From Clostridium sp. Ade.TY (lineage in GTDB: Bacteria; Bacillota; Clostridia; Clostridiales; Clostridiaceae), in the NCBI RefSeq assembly GCF_000498355.1, contig NZ_AVSV01000022.1, forward strand, positions 186,001 to 250,000: DNA of 64,000 nt, in the 5' to 3' direction. Shown piece after piece: positions 50,105-60,199 of the stretch; position 1 is the first letter of the stretch; the number at the start of each line of letters is the position of its first letter. The position numbers and the translations under genes are program-made. The notes under the pieces were generated by a model that made no database searches, was not told where the DNA came from, and was given only the letters and a program-made list of their open reading frames with translations.

Positions 50105-50545
50105 ATTATTTTTATATTCTTGAAAAGTTTCTACTATTATAATAGATTTTTCCTCAAAGTTTTTTGGCTTACGATTTTTATATTTGAATAAACCATCTAT
50201 AGTGTATTTATTATTAAATATATATTTAGAAAGTTGTTGATTATTTCTAAAACCTAAATAGACTTTAAATTTCAATATTACATCTTCCAATGTATCTTCC
50301 TTTAATTTATCTAAATTAAAATAAGAAATATGATCAATATTGAATATTTTACAAATAATATAGTAATAATTATATTTAGTTGGACCATTAAGTCTACCTT
50401 TTTCTATATCTAATATAGTATTAACTGTTATGCCAGTTAGTTTGGAAAGTTGTCTTAAACTTAGATTGTTTTTTAATCTTAGCTGTTTAAATAGCTTAGC
50501 TCTAAAATCAATATTTTTTTCCGACTTCAACGTTGTTCTATTCAC
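50096..50545 (-). CDS. HTH protein beside attR; in phage circle fused in frame to integrase
   Basis: 149 residues from GTG 50545, the first codon after the att core. XRE-like HTH (FKQLRLKNNLSLRQLSKLTGITVNTILDIEKGR) then a 90-residue helical domain. In the lysogen the frame extends across attR into antisense comM up to an ATG at 50626, giving a possible 176-residue form. In attP the same frame is continuous with int (integrase residues ...AWTR then V-N-R-T-T-L). So it is either a separate regulator, or the C-terminal domain of a longer integrase that integration cuts off. Confidence 0.75.
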   Translation of the reverse strand: MNRTTLKSEKNIDFRAKLFKQLRLKNNLSLRQLSKLTGITVNTILDIEKGRLNGPTKYNYYYIICKIFNIDHISYFNLDKLKEDTLEDVILKFKVYLGFRNNQQLSKYIFNNKYTIDGLFKYKNRKPKNFEEKSIIIVETFQEYKNNKK

Positions 50546-50553
50546 CCTTGTCC
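50546..50553. other. attR: attR core
   Basis: CCTTGTCC, identical to 40-47 and in the same comM codon phase. Host sequence resumes with CTGTGGGAAAATG (C-G-K-M). Confidence 0.88.
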
Positions 50554-51034
50554 CTGTGGGAAAATGTCTATACTTGGACATAATGATAAGTGTGAATGTA
50601 GTGAATATGAAATTAGGAGATATCAAAAAAGATTATCAAAACCTTTGAAAGATAGAATTGATATATTTAATTATGTTCCTTTAATAAATTTAGATGAATT
50701 TAAAAATGGAAAAGGAGCAGAAAATAGTAAAGAAATTAGAGAAAGAGTAATTAAATCAAGAGAAATACAGAGTGATAGATTTAAAAATACAAATTATAAG
50801 TTTAATTCAGATATGAAAGGAAAAGATATATTTGAATTATGTAAAATAAATAAAAATGCTAAAAAAATATTAGAAGATTATTTCAAATTAAATACCCCGT
50901 CTATTAGAGGTTATGGAAAAGTTATAAAAGTGGCTCAAACCATTGCAGATATAGAGGGTAAAGAAGAAATAAAAAGTCAGCATGTTATAGAAGCTATAAA
51001 TTATAGAAGAGATATAAGCGGTGAATTTATTTAA
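50549..51034 (+). pseudogene. comM: comM (yifB) 3' part after prophage
   Basis: Reads CPCGKMSILGH then CECSEYEIRRYQKRLSKPLKDRIDIFN, and ends with the Mg-chelatase C-terminal domain (SIRGYGKVIKVAQTIADIEG, HVIEAINYR). Lacks the AAA+ core, which is left of the window. ATG 50564 could restart a 156-residue fragment but has no good RBS. dprA starts 14 bp downstream, so the two form an operon in the uninfected state. Confidence 0.93.
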
Positions 51035-51048
51035 AGAGAGGTAGACAA

Positions 51049-52101
51049 ATGGAAAAATATATATTATGGTTAATGATAATGGAATGTACAAATCTTCAGA
51101 AAATTAAGCTTATAAAAAAGTACAAAGATGAAAAGAAAATTTTCTTTAATTTTGATGAAATAAAAAGTGAGATTCCATTTAGTAATAAAAAATTTACAAA
51201 TTATGATAAAAATGAAACATTAAACAAAGCATGTAACTTACTTGAAAAATTAAAATTACTTAATATAAGTTTTATTTCATTTAATGATGATAGATATCCT
51301 GAAAGTTTAAAAAATATACAGGAGCCACCTTATGTAATTTTTTATAAAGGTGATATAAGTTTATTAATTAATTATGATATAGTTGCAATAGTTGGATCTA
51401 GAAAAAACACTTCTTATGGGGAAATGTCAACTAGAGTAATAACCAAAGATCTTGCAAGTAATGATATTTGTATAGTAAGTGGTGGAGCATTAGGTATAGA
51501 CAAAATAGCTCATGATGAATGCCTGAAAAATAATGGTAAAACTATAGCAGTTTTAGGCTGTGGCTTGGATGTATGTTATCCGTTAAGTAATAAATCTTTA
51601 TTTAATAAAATAGAACAAGAAGGATTAATAATATCAGAATTTTTGCCAGGAACAAAACCTAATGCATATAATTTTCCAAGACGGAACAGAATAATAAGTG
51701 GATTAGCGAAAGGTATAATTATAACTGAAGCTAATAAAAAAAGTGGTTCATTAATAACAGCTAGTTGTGCATTAGATCAAGGAAAAGATATTTTAGTAGT
51801 TCCTCATACTATATTTTCCAATGGTGGATGTGGATGTAATTGTTTAATAAGAGACGGTGCTTATATATATACTTGTTTAGATGATATTTATACGACATTT
51901 AAAATAGACAAAAAAGCACAAAAAATAACAGGAAACTATGGCGATATATTGAACATGATTAAAAATGAACCTGTACATATTGATGACATATTTATAAAAT
52001 CACAGGTTGACAGAAATACTTTATATGGTTTATTATTTGAACTGCAAATTAAAAATGAAATATTAAGTTTACCTGGCAATTATTATGTAAGAATAACTTA
52101 G
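51049..52101 (+). CDS. dprA: DNA processing protein A
   Basis: 350 residues. Rossmann-type DprA core: YPESLKNIQEPPYVIFYKGD, VGSRKNTSYG, VSGGALGIDKIAHDECL, GCGLDVCYP, FPRRNRIISGLAKGIIITEA, SGSLITA; C-terminal winged helix (PVHIDDIFIKSQVDRNTLYGLLFELQ). DprA loads RecA on incoming ssDNA in transformation. GAGAGG RBS. The prophage lies between it and its probable upstream promoter. Confidence 0.94.
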   Translation: MEKYILWLMIMECTNLQKIKLIKKYKDEKKIFFNFDEIKSEIPFSNKKFTNYDKNETLNKACNLLEKLKLLNISFISFNDDRYPESLKNIQEPPYVIFYKGDISLLINYDIVAIVGSRKNTSYGEMSTRVITKDLASNDICIVSGGALGIDKIAHDECLKNNGKTIAVLGCGLDVCYPLSNKSLFNKIEQEGLIISEFLPGTKPNAYNFPRRNRIISGLAKGIIITEANKKSGSLITASCALDQGKDILVVPHTIFSNGGCGCNCLIRDGAYIYTCLDDIYTTFKIDKKAQKITGNYGDILNMIKNEPVHIDDIFIKSQVDRNTLYGLLFELQIKNEILSLPGNYYVRIT

Positions 52102-52143
52102 AATTTAAGGGGGTGAAGACTCCAATAAAATATGGAGTTAATT

Positions 52144-54240
52144 ATGGGCCAAAAATTAGTAATAGTAGAATCACCAGCGAAGGCTAAAACAATAGGAAAA
52201 TATTTAGGAAAGAATTATATTGTTGAAGCTTCCATGGGACATATTAGAGATTTACCTAAAAGTAAATTAGGTGTTGATATAGATGATGATTTTGAACCTA
52301 AGTATATTACAATAAGAGGAAAAGGAGATTTACTTAAATCTTTGAGAAAAGCTGCTAAAAAAGCAGATAAGATATATTTAGCTACTGACCCTGATAGAGA
52401 AGGTGAAGCAATATCATGGCATTTAGCTAATCTTTTAAAAATAGATGATACAGAAGAATGTAGAATAGTTTTTAATGAAATAACTAAAGGTGCAGTTAAA
52501 AGTTCAATAAAAAATGCAAGAAAAATAAATCAAGATTTAGTAGATGCTCAACAAGCTAGAAGAATATTAGATAGATTAGTTGGTTACGAAATAAGTCCTA
52601 TCTTATGGAAAAATGTAAAATGGGGATTAAGTGCTGGTAGAGTTCAATCAGCAGCTCTTAAATTAATTTGTGAAAGAGAAGAAGAAATTAAAAGCTTTAA
52701 AGCAGAAGAATATTGGACAGTAGATTGCTTACTTAAAAAAGGAAGAAAAAAATTTCCAATCAAACTTTCCACTTATAAAAATAAAAAGATTGAATTAAAA
52801 AATGAAAAAGATACTAATAAAGTAATAGAAGAGTTAAATAAAGATGAGTTTTTAGTAGGTTCAATTAAAAAGGGAAGTAAATTAAAAAATCCATTAGCCC
52901 CTTTTACTACAAGTACACTTCAACAAGAAGCTAGTAAAAAATTAAACTTTATGACAAAAAAGACTATGTCAGTAGCTCAAGTTTTATATGAAGGTGTTGA
53001 AGTTAAAGGACATGGAACTGTTGGACTTATAACTTATATGAGAACAGACTCTGTGAGAATATCAAAAGAGGCACAAGAAAATGCTAAAAATTTCATATTA
53101 AATAACTATGGAGAAGAATATTTACCAAAAGAAACAAGAGTTTACAAGGGAAAGAAAAATATTCAAGATGCTCACGAAGCAATAAGACCTACAAATATAG
53201 ATATAACGCCAGAAGTTGCAAAAGAAAATTTATCACCTGAGCAATATAAACTTTATACTTTAATTTGGAAAAGATTTGTTGGATCACAAATGGCATCTTG
53301 TATACTTAATACTAATTCTATAGATATTTTAAATGGAGATTATAAGTTTAAAGCTACTGGATCAACAATAAACTTTGATGGATTTATGAAAATCTATGAG
53401 TATGCTATTAATGAAGAAGATGATACATCTCTTCCAGAACTTGAAGAAGGTGAAATGTTATCAGCAGCAAGTATCGAAGGAAAGCAACATTTTACTCAAC
53501 CACCTGCAAGATATACTGAAGCATCATTTGTAAAATTACTTGAAGAAAAGGGAATTGGAAGACCAAGTACTTATGTTCCTACAATCTCAACCTTATTAAG
53601 TAGAGATTATGTAAATAGAGAGAAAAAGAACTTAATTCCAACAGAATTAGGATTTATAGTTAATAATATAATATGTGAATATTTTAAACAAATAGCTGAT
53701 GTTGACTTTACGGCAAGTATGGAGAAAAATTTGGATAATATAGAAGAAGGTCAAATTAGATGGAAAGCTGTAGTTAAGGAATTCTTTGAACCTCTTAAGA
53801 AATCACTTGAAAAAGCTGAAAAAGAAATGGCAAAAGTTGTTATAGAAGATGAAGTAAGCGATGTTCCTTGTGATAAGTGTGGAAGAATGATGGTTATTAA
53901 AAAGGGGAGATATGGAAAGTTCTTAGCATGCCCAGGTTATCCAGAGTGTAAAAATGCTAAACCTATAGTAGAAGAAATAGATGCGCCTTGTCCAAAATGC
54001 GGTAAAAAGGTCTTAGCGAAGAGAAGTAAAAAAGGTAAGAAATTTTTTGGGTGTTCTGGATATCCAGATTGCGATTTTGTAAGTTGGAATGAACCAGTTA
54101 AAGAAAAGTGTCCTGAATGTGGATCTTATATGGTTAAAAAATATTCTAAAAAATCTGGAGACTTTATAGAATGTGCAAACCCAGAATGTAAGTATAGAGA
54201 AGAATTAAAAAGTAATAAGGAAGAATCTAAGGAAGATTAA
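52144..54240 (+). CDS. topA: DNA topoisomerase I
   Basis: 698 residues from ATG 52144 (GGAG 6 bp upstream; ATG 52132 is the alternative). Toprim: VIVESPAKAKTIGKYLG, DPDREGEAISWH. Active-site tyrosine in GLITYMRTDSVR. C-terminal three zinc ribbons (CDKCGRMM, CPKCGKKV, CPECGSYM). Relaxes negative supercoils. Downstream of dprA by 42 bp. Confidence 0.95.
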   Translation: MGQKLVIVESPAKAKTIGKYLGKNYIVEASMGHIRDLPKSKLGVDIDDDFEPKYITIRGKGDLLKSLRKAAKKADKIYLATDPDREGEAISWHLANLLKIDDTEECRIVFNEITKGAVKSSIKNARKINQDLVDAQQARRILDRLVGYEISPILWKNVKWGLSAGRVQSAALKLICEREEEIKSFKAEEYWTVDCLLKKGRKKFPIKLSTYKNKKIELKNEKDTNKVIEELNKDEFLVGSIKKGSKLKNPLAPFTTSTLQQEASKKLNFMTKKTMSVAQVLYEGVEVKGHGTVGLITYMRTDSVRISKEAQENAKNFILNNYGEEYLPKETRVYKGKKNIQDAHEAIRPTNIDITPEVAKENLSPEQYKLYTLIWKRFVGSQMASCILNTNSIDILNGDYKFKATGSTINFDGFMKIYEYAINEEDDTSLPELEEGEMLSAASIEGKQHFTQPPARYTEASFVKLLEEKGIGRPSTYVPTISTLLSRDYVNREKKNLIPTELGFIVNNIICEYFKQIADVDFTASMEKNLDNIEEGQIRWKAVVKEFFEPLKKSLEKAEKEMAKVVIEDEVSDVPCDKCGRMMVIKKGRYGKFLACPGYPECKNAKPIVEEIDAPCPKCGKKVLAKRSKKGKKFFGCSGYPDCDFVSWNEPVKEKCPECGSYMVKKYSKKSGDFIECANPECKYREELKSNKEESKED

Positions 54241-54286
54241 GTAGTAATAAAGTATTAAAAGCTTTGTCAAAAAAAACAGAATGATA

Positions 54287-54315
54287 TTGAAATAGGTCAG
54301 TCGGTATGATACACT
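54287..54315 (+). promoter_or_regulatory. codY promoter
   Basis: TTGAAA (54287-54292), 17 bp, TACACT (54310-54315), about 100 bp before codY. Confidence 0.65.
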
Positions 54316-54416
54316 GTATTAGTATTACGGATTTGTTAAAAAATTAAAACAATTTTAAATATTCTAACAAATGACAATATGAATCTGAAATATTTAGATA
54401 TCAAGGAGGATTTTTA

Positions 54417-55193
54417 ATGTCATCACTACTTAATAAAGCGAGAAAATTAAATAAAATACTGCAAAAGTCAGGTACTGAAGCAGTGGCATTTGAAGACATA
54501 TGTGAACTATTAAGTGATGTTTTAGCTTGTAATGTCTATATTGTAAGCAAAAGAGGAAAAGTTATTGGTCATAGTTTTGCAACTAGCTTTGAATGTGAAA
54601 TAATGAAAGAAAAAGTTATAGAAGAAAAGAAATTTCCAAATGATTATAACGAAAAGTTATTAAAGGTTTCAGAAACTTTAGCTAATTTACCAAATAAAGG
54701 AGAATGCGTTTTTGATGGCGTAGGAGTGTGCACTATGTCAGACAAGCTATCAACAATAGTTCCTATTATAGGTAATAGAGAAAGACTTGGAACATTGCTT
54801 TTGGCAAGATTTGGTGAGGTTTTTACAGATGATGATCTTGTTTTGTGTGAATATAGTGCAACTATAGTTGGAATGGAAATGCTAAGAGCAAAACAAGAAG
54901 AACTAGCGGAAGAAACAAGAAAAAAGGCAGTTGTTCAATTGGCAATAGGAACACTATCTTATTCAGAGTTAGAAGCTGTAGAGCACATATTTAATGAACT
55001 AGGCGGAAGTGAAGGATTACTAGTAGCTTCAAAAATAGCAGATAAAGTTGGTATAACTAGAAGTGTTATAGTAAATGCTTTAAGAAAGTTTGAAAGTGCT
55101 GGAGTAATAGAGTCAAGATCATTAGGTATGAAAGGAACTCATATAAGAATATTAAATGATAAATTACTTTATGAATTAAAAAAGATAAAGTAG
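54417..55193 (+). CDS. codY: Global regulator CodY
   Basis: 258 residues. N-terminal GAF domain binds branched-chain amino acids ([22 protein letters not shown] start), C-terminal winged helix ([31 protein letters not shown]) binds DNA; GTP is the second effector. Full length for the family. Own promoter and a terminator behind it, AAGGAGG RBS. Confidence 0.96.
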   Translation: MSSLLNKARKLNKILQKSGTEAVAFEDICELLSDVLACNVYIVSKRGKVIGHSFATSFECEIMKEKVIEEKKFPNDYNEKLLKVSETLANLPNKGECVFDGVGVCTMSDKLSTIVPIIGNRERLGTLLLARFGEVFTDDDLVLCEYSATIVGMEMLRAKQEELAEETRKKAVVQLAIGTLSYSELEAVEHIFNELGGSEGLLVASKIADKVGITRSVIVNALRKFESAGVIESRSLGMKGTHIRILNDKLLYELKKIK

Positions 55194-55198
55194 TAAAT

Positions 55199-55240
55199 AA
55201 TACGAGTGACAGAAAGTTTTAGTTACTCGTATTATTTTAT
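55199..55240 (+). terminator. codY terminator
   Basis: AATACGAGTGAC / GTTACTCGTATT with one G-U, then TATTTTAT. Confidence 0.78.
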
Positions 55241-55269
55241 ATAAAAATATAAAAAAAAATAAATTTATG

Positions 55270-55298
55270 TTGATAGAGAAAAGACCTTATGATATACT
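55270..55298 (+). promoter_or_regulatory. rpsB promoter and leader
   Basis: TTGATA (55270-55275), 17 bp, TATACT (55293-55298). A leader of about 100 nt follows, with AAGGTAAT and TTTAAGGTTTATTG words that may form an S2 autoregulatory structure (not proved). Confidence 0.7.
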
Positions 55299-55407
55299 AT
55301 CTAAGGTAATAAAAATACACACATTATCGAAATTATAATATAGGTGCCTTTATTTAAGGTTTATTGTAATTATATCGATTATGGAGGAAAAACCAGGAGG
55401 TAACAAT

Positions 55408-56109
55408 ATGTCAGTTATATCAATGAAACAATTATTAGAAGCTGGTGTACATTTTGGACACCAAACTAGAAGATGGAACCCTAAAATGGCTCCTTATATC
55501 TTCACAGAAAGAAATGGAATCTATATTATAGATCTTCAAAAAACAGTTAAAAAAGCAGAAGAAGCTTATAACTTCTTAAGAGAAGTTTCAGAAGAAGGAA
55601 AAGAAATTCTTTTCGTTGGAACTAAGAAGCAAGCTCAAGAAGCTATCCAAGAAGAAGCTATAAGATCAAACATGCACTTTGTAAACAACAGATGGTTAGG
55701 TGGAATGTTAACAAACTTCAAAACTATCAGAACTAGAATTAAGAGATTAGAAGATTTAGAAAGAATGCAAGAAGATGGAACATTCGACGTTCTTCCTAAG
55801 AAAGAAGTTATAAAATTAAAAGGCGAAATGGAAAAGCTTGAAAAGAACCTTGGCGGTATTAAGAATTTAGATTCAAAAAATATCGGAGCTATGTTCGTAG
55901 TTGACCCAAGAAAAGAAAAGAATGCTATTTCAGAAGCTAAAATCTTAGGAATTCCAGTTGTAGCTATCGTAGATACAAACTGTGATCCAGAAGAAGTTGA
56001 TTACGTAATTCCAGGAAATGATGATGCTATAAGAGCTGTTAAATTAATCGCAGCTAAAATGGCTGATGCTATAATCGAAGGAAGACAAGGTGAACAAATA
56101 GCTGAATAA
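55408..56109 (+). CDS. rpsB: Ribosomal protein S2
   Basis: 233 residues from ATG 55408 (GGAGG 7 bp upstream). [71 protein letters not shown] are diagnostic. 30S subunit protein. First of the rpsB-tsf pair; codon choice is more optimised than in the prophage. Confidence 0.97.
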   Translation: MSVISMKQLLEAGVHFGHQTRRWNPKMAPYIFTERNGIYIIDLQKTVKKAEEAYNFLREVSEEGKEILFVGTKKQAQEAIQEEAIRSNMHFVNNRWLGGMLTNFKTIRTRIKRLEDLERMQEDGTFDVLPKKEVIKLKGEMEKLEKNLGGIKNLDSKNIGAMFVVDPRKEKNAISEAKILGIPVVAIVDTNCDPEEVDYVIPGNDDAIRAVKLIAAKMADAIIEGRQGEQIAE

Positions 56110-56203
56110 TATAGATGCTAAATAAAAGGTAGGTGAGGGTAACTTCATTTACCTTTTACCCTAGATGATAAGGGTTACTTTTAAAATTGAAGGAGGAATT
56201 ATA

Positions 56204-57112
56204 ATGATTACTGCTAAGACAGTTAAAGAATTAAGAGATAAAACTGGTGCAGGTATGATGGACTGCAAAAAAGCTTTAACAGAAACTAACGGAGATATAG
56301 AAAAAGCTGTTGAAGTATTAAGAGAAAAAGGATTAGCTGCTGCTGCTAAGAAAGCTGGAAGAATAGCTGCTGAAGGTATAGTTAAAACTTTTGTAACAGA
56401 AGATAAGAAAAAAGCTTCAATAGTAGAAGTAAACTGTGAAACAGATTTCGTTGCTGCTAACGAAGATTTCATAGCATTCGCTGATAATGTTGCTAAATTA
56501 GTAGTTGAAAGCAATGCTGAAACAGTAGAAGAACTATTAAATGAAAAAATGGGAGATGCTACGGTTCAAGAAACTCTTACAGCTTTAGTTGCAAAGCTTG
56601 GAGAAAACATGACTGTAAGAAGATTTGAAAGATTAGCATTAGAAAATGGTGCGATTGAAAGTTATATTCACGGTGGCGGAAGAATTGGTGTTTTAGTTGA
56701 AGTTTCAACTGAAGGAAACAAAGAAGTTGCTTCAGAAGTAGCTAAAGAAGTATGTATGCAAGTTGCTGCTGCTAATCCATTATTCTTAAACAGAGATTCA
56801 GTAGATCAAGAATCATTAGAAAAAGAAAAAGAAATTTACAGAGTTCAAGCTTTAAATGAAGGAAAACCAGAAAAAATCGTTGAAAAGATGGTTATGGGAA
56901 GAATTCAAAAGTACTTCAAAGAAGTTTGTTTAGTTGACCAAGTATGGGTTAAAGATGGAGATAAGACAATAACTAAGTTATTAGAAGAAAAGTCAAAAGA
57001 AGCAGGTGCTCCAATGACTATAACAAAGTTTGTTAGATTTGAAAGAGGCGAAGGAATCGAAAAGAAAGAAGAAAACTTTGCTGAAGAAGTTGCAAAACAA
57101 ATTGGTAAATAG
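56204..57112 (+). CDS. tsf: Elongation factor Ts
   Basis: 302 residues from ATG 56204 (GGAGG). [25 protein letters not shown] and [14 protein letters not shown] are the EF-Ts signatures. Recycles EF-Tu-GDP. A weak AAAAGGTA/TTTACCTTTT hairpin lies between rpsB and tsf. Confidence 0.97.
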   Translation: MITAKTVKELRDKTGAGMMDCKKALTETNGDIEKAVEVLREKGLAAAAKKAGRIAAEGIVKTFVTEDKKKASIVEVNCETDFVAANEDFIAFADNVAKLVVESNAETVEELLNEKMGDATVQETLTALVAKLGENMTVRRFERLALENGAIESYIHGGGRIGVLVEVSTEGNKEVASEVAKEVCMQVAAANPLFLNRDSVDQESLEKEKEIYRVQALNEGKPEKIVEKMVMGRIQKYFKEVCLVDQVWVKDGDKTITKLLEEKSKEAGAPMTITKFVRFERGEGIEKKEENFAEEVAKQIGK

Positions 57113-57120
57113 TAACCTAT

Positions 57121-57150
57121 AAAAGAGAACACCTTGTGTTCTCTTTTTTT
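57121..57150 (+). terminator. tsf terminator
   Basis: AAAAGAGAACAC/GTGTTCTCTTTTTTT with a three-base loop. Confidence 0.9.
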
Positions 57151-57184
57151 GAAAATGAACATATGAATATTTGGAGGGATTAAA

Positions 57185-57895
57185 ATGGCAGATTGTAAAT
57201 ATAATAGAGTAATACTAAAATTATCTGGTGAAGCTCTTGCAGGAGAAAATGGATTCGGATTAGATTTTAATGTAGCTAAGAGAATAGCATTAGAAATAAA
57301 AGAATTAGTTGATGCAGGAGTAGAAGTTGGATGTGTAGTTGGAGGCGGAAACATCTGGAGAGGTAGAAGTGGAGAAGGCATGGATAGAACTACTGCTGAT
57401 TATATGGGTATGATGGCTACTTGTATTAATGCTTTAGCGCTTCAAGATTCACTTGAACAAGTTGGTGTAGATACTAGAGTATTAACTGCAATAGAAATGA
57501 AAGAAATAGCTGAGCCTTTCATAAGAAGAAGAGCTATGAGACATTTAGAAAAAGGTAGAGTTGTTATATTTGCAGCTGGAACAGGAAATCCATATTTCTC
57601 AACTGATACTACAGCAGCACTTAGAGCAGCTGAAATAGAAGCAGACGTAATCCTTCTAGCTAAAAAGGTAGATGGAGTTTACGATAAAGACCCTCATAAG
57701 TATTCAGATGCTAAAAAATATGATAAACTATCATATATAGAAGTTTTAGAACAAGGCTTACAAGTTATGGATTCTACAGCAACTTCTTTATGTATGGATA
57801 ATGAAATTCCTATATTAGTTTTCGGTTTAGATGAACCAGGAAATATTCAAAAAGCTATTACAGGTAAAGAAATTGGGACATTAGTTTCAAAATAA
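57185..57895 (+). CDS. pyrH: Uridylate kinase
   Basis: 236 residues. [49 protein letters not shown]: amino-acid-kinase fold UMP kinase, first step to UDP/UTP. GGAGGGAT RBS, 15 bp before frr. Confidence 0.97.
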   Translation: MADCKYNRVILKLSGEALAGENGFGLDFNVAKRIALEIKELVDAGVEVGCVVGGGNIWRGRSGEGMDRTTADYMGMMATCINALALQDSLEQVGVDTRVLTAIEMKEIAEPFIRRRAMRHLEKGRVVIFAAGTGNPYFSTDTTAALRAAEIEADVILLAKKVDGVYDKDPHKYSDAKKYDKLSYIEVLEQGLQVMDSTATSLCMDNEIPILVFGLDEPGNIQKAITGKEIGTLVSK

Positions 57896-57910
57896 AAAAG
57901 GAGGGTATTT

Positions 57911-58468
57911 ATGACTAAAGCAATTTTCAAAACACTAGAAGAAAAAATGCAAAAAACAATACATGTTTTAGAGAGTGATTTATCAACAATGAAGGCTGGT
58001 AGAGCTAATCCTACAATGCTTGATAGAATTCAAATTGAATACTATGGTAGCATGTGTCCTTTAAATCAAGTAGCTAACATATCAGCTCCAGAACCAAGAG
58101 TTCTTCAAATAACTCCTTGGGAAACAACACTTTTAAAGGATATAGAGAAAGCTATTCTTACTTCAGATTTAGGTCTTAATCCTTCAAATGATGGAGCTGT
58201 TATAAGATTAATAATACCAGAATTAACTGAAGAAACTAGAAAAAATTTAGTTAAAAATGTTAAGAAAGCTGGGGAAGATGCTAAAATAGCATTAAGATCA
58301 ATTAGAAGAGATTCTAACGATAAAATAAAAGCTTTAAAAAAAGATGGAGAACTTACAGAAGACGAAGTGAAAAAGGCAGAAGACAATATTCAAAAATCTA
58401 CTGATAAATTCGTTAAAGAAATAGATAAGTTAATAGAAGCAAAAGAAAAAGAGATAATGTCAATCTAA
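57911..58468 (+). CDS. frr: Ribosome recycling factor
   Basis: 185 residues. Starts TKAIFKTLEEKMQKTIHVLESDLSTMKAGRANP (key residues AGRANP), ends with KEIDKLIEAKEKEIMSI. Splits post-termination ribosomes with EF-G. Terminator follows. Confidence 0.97.
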   Translation: MTKAIFKTLEEKMQKTIHVLESDLSTMKAGRANPTMLDRIQIEYYGSMCPLNQVANISAPEPRVLQITPWETTLLKDIEKAILTSDLGLNPSNDGAVIRLIIPELTEETRKNLVKNVKKAGEDAKIALRSIRRDSNDKIKALKKDGELTEDEVKKAEDNIQKSTDKFVKEIDKLIEAKEKEIMSI

Positions 58469-58474
58469 TTTAAA

Positions 58475-58503
58475 CAAAAAACCTGCTCTTTAGCAGGTTT
58501 TTT
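58475..58503 (+). terminator. frr terminator
   Basis: AAAAAACCTGCT/AGCAGGTTTTTT with CTTT loop. Confidence 0.88.
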
Positions 58504-58530
58504 ACATAAATAAAAGTGGGGAGGAAACTC

Positions 58531-59292
58531 ATGCTTAATTTTTTTAAAGGGGAAAAAGAAACTGTAGATAATAACATAGAAATTGATATAGAAAATATTC
58601 CTAAACATATTGCTATAATAATGGATGGTAATGGTAGATGGGCAAAAAAAAGAAAATTACCAAGAACAATGGGACATAAAGCTGGTGTTGAAACTATTCG
58701 TAGAGTATTAAAAGAAGCGGATAAACTTGGTGTAAAATATATGACTTTATATGCATTTTCAACTGAGAATTGGAAGAGACCAAAAGATGAAGTAAATGCA
58801 CTTATGAAATTATTAATACAATATTTAAGACAAGAAATTAATGAGCTACATAAAAATGGCGTTAAAATAAATGTTTTAGGAGATATATCTAAACTTCCTT
58901 TAGAATGTCAAAAAGAAATAAATTCATCTGTTGTAAAAACAGAAAATAATACTGGGATAACAATGAATATTGCTTTAAATTATGGAGGCAGAGATGAAAT
59001 AATACGGGCAACTAAATTAATTGTAGAAGATATTTTAAGTGGAAAAATTAAAAAGGAAGATATAGATGATAATATTTTTGAAGAACATTTATATACTAAA
59101 GGAATACCGGATCCTGATATTATAATTAGACCTTCAGGAGAACAAAGATTAAGTAATTTTCTACTTTGGCAATGTGCTTATTCAGAGTTTTGGTATTCTG
59201 ATATTTGTTGGCCTGACTTTAAAGAGGAAGATTTAAGAAAGGCTATTTATGATTTTCAAAACAGAGATAGAAGATTTGGCGGAATAAAATAA
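58531..59292 (+). CDS. uppS: Undecaprenyl diphosphate synthase
   Basis: 253 residues from ATG 58531 (GGGAGG upstream). HIAIIMDGNGRWAKKRKLPR, GHKAGVETIRR, LYAFSTENWKRP, IRPSGEQRLSNFLLWQ are cis-prenyltransferase motifs. Makes the C55 lipid carrier for cell-wall synthesis. Confidence 0.96.
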   Translation: MLNFFKGEKETVDNNIEIDIENIPKHIAIIMDGNGRWAKKRKLPRTMGHKAGVETIRRVLKEADKLGVKYMTLYAFSTENWKRPKDEVNALMKLLIQYLRQEINELHKNGVKINVLGDISKLPLECQKEINSSVVKTENNTGITMNIALNYGGRDEIIRATKLIVEDILSGKIKKEDIDDNIFEEHLYTKGIPDPDIIIRPSGEQRLSNFLLWQCAYSEFWYSDICWPDFKEEDLRKAIYDFQNRDRRFGGIK

Positions 59293-59316
59293 TATAATAA
59301 ACAAGGAGGTTTTTTG

Positions 59317-60111
59317 GTGAAATCAAATAGCAGATATCTTGGTGCTTTAATGATTGCTCCATTCATTATATTTGTGTTTTTAGGTGGAATTTGGTTAGAG
59401 TTATTTACTTTAATAATTTCCGCAATTGGTATGCATGAATTTTATGGTGCTTTAAAGAAAAAAGATTTTAATCCTATATCAATAATAGGATATTTATTAC
59501 TTATATTATTTTACGTATTAAATAATAATTTTACAACATTAACATACTTGGTTGTATTTGGAACATTTATATTATTAATAATACCTGTTATTAACCTAAA
59601 ATATACGTTTATAGATGTAGCACTAACATTACTAGGCTTTATGTATGTTGGAATTTTATTTAGCTTCTTACATTTAGTAAACATAAAATATGGTGGTGCA
59701 TTTCTTGTATGGCTTATATTTATAGGTTCATGGATGACTGATACATCAGCCTATTATGCAGGCAGATTTTTTGGTAAACACAAGTTATGTCCTAAAGTTA
59801 GTCCTAAGAAGACAATAGAGGGATCTATTGGAGGAATAATAGGTTCAACTTTATTTTGTGGATTATTTGGAATAATTGTATCTAAGTATATGTATATAAT
59901 GCCAATTTATAATTATTTTATAATAGGTATTTTATGTGGTGTATTTAGTCAATTTGGAGATTTGGTTGCATCTTCAATTAAAAGATATGTTGGAATAAAA
60001 GATTATAGTAATTTAATACCAGGGCATGGTGGTATATTAGATAGATTTGATAGTATACTTTTTTCAGGTCTAGTAGTATTTTATTATTTAACTTTCGTAG
60101 TATGTATATAA
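59317..60111 (+). CDS. cdsA: Phosphatidate cytidylyltransferase
   Basis: 264 residues, GTG start 8 bp after GGAGG (TTG 59314 possible). About seven membrane helices; DTSAYYAGRFFGKHKL, SPKKTIEGSIGG and the signature SSIKRYVGIKDYSNLIPGHGG-type end with DRFDS. Makes CDP-diacylglycerol. Confidence 0.95.
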   Translation: MKSNSRYLGALMIAPFIIFVFLGGIWLELFTLIISAIGMHEFYGALKKKDFNPISIIGYLLLILFYVLNNNFTTLTYLVVFGTFILLIIPVINLKYTFIDVALTLLGFMYVGILFSFLHLVNIKYGGAFLVWLIFIGSWMTDTSAYYAGRFFGKHKLCPKVSPKKTIEGSIGGIIGSTLFCGLFGIIVSKYMYIMPIYNYFIIGILCGVFSQFGDLVASSIKRYVGIKDYSNLIPGHGGILDRFDSILFSGLVVFYYLTFVVCI

Positions 60112-60144
60112 AGAGAGCTCTAATTTAATTAGAGCTCTCTTTTT
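60111..60144 (+). terminator. cdsA terminator
   Basis: AAGAGAGCTCTAA/TTAGAGCTCTCTTTTT. Confidence 0.9.
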
Positions 60145-60199
60145 AAATTCTATTAGATTATTTTTTGCATATAAATAAAAATAAAGGGGGAGGTTATGT

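Larger units (their letters stand above)
40..50553. mobile_element. Complete-looking siphovirus-type prophage in comM
   Basis: About 50.5 kb bounded by an 8-bp core and containing serine integrase, CI/Cro switch, recombination and replication genes, small and large terminase, portal, capsid, tail tube, tape measure, baseplate proteins, holin-like protein and endolysin in standard order. All major structural frames are open, so it may be inducible (inference). Host comM flanks both ends. The general plan resembles clostridial long-tailed phages with serine integrases. Confidence 0.95.

Noticed and set aside
54340..54416. CodY autoregulatory box upstream of codY
   Set aside because: The best AT-rich words match the AATTTTCWGAAAATT consensus at only about 9 of 15 positions in a very AT-rich leader.
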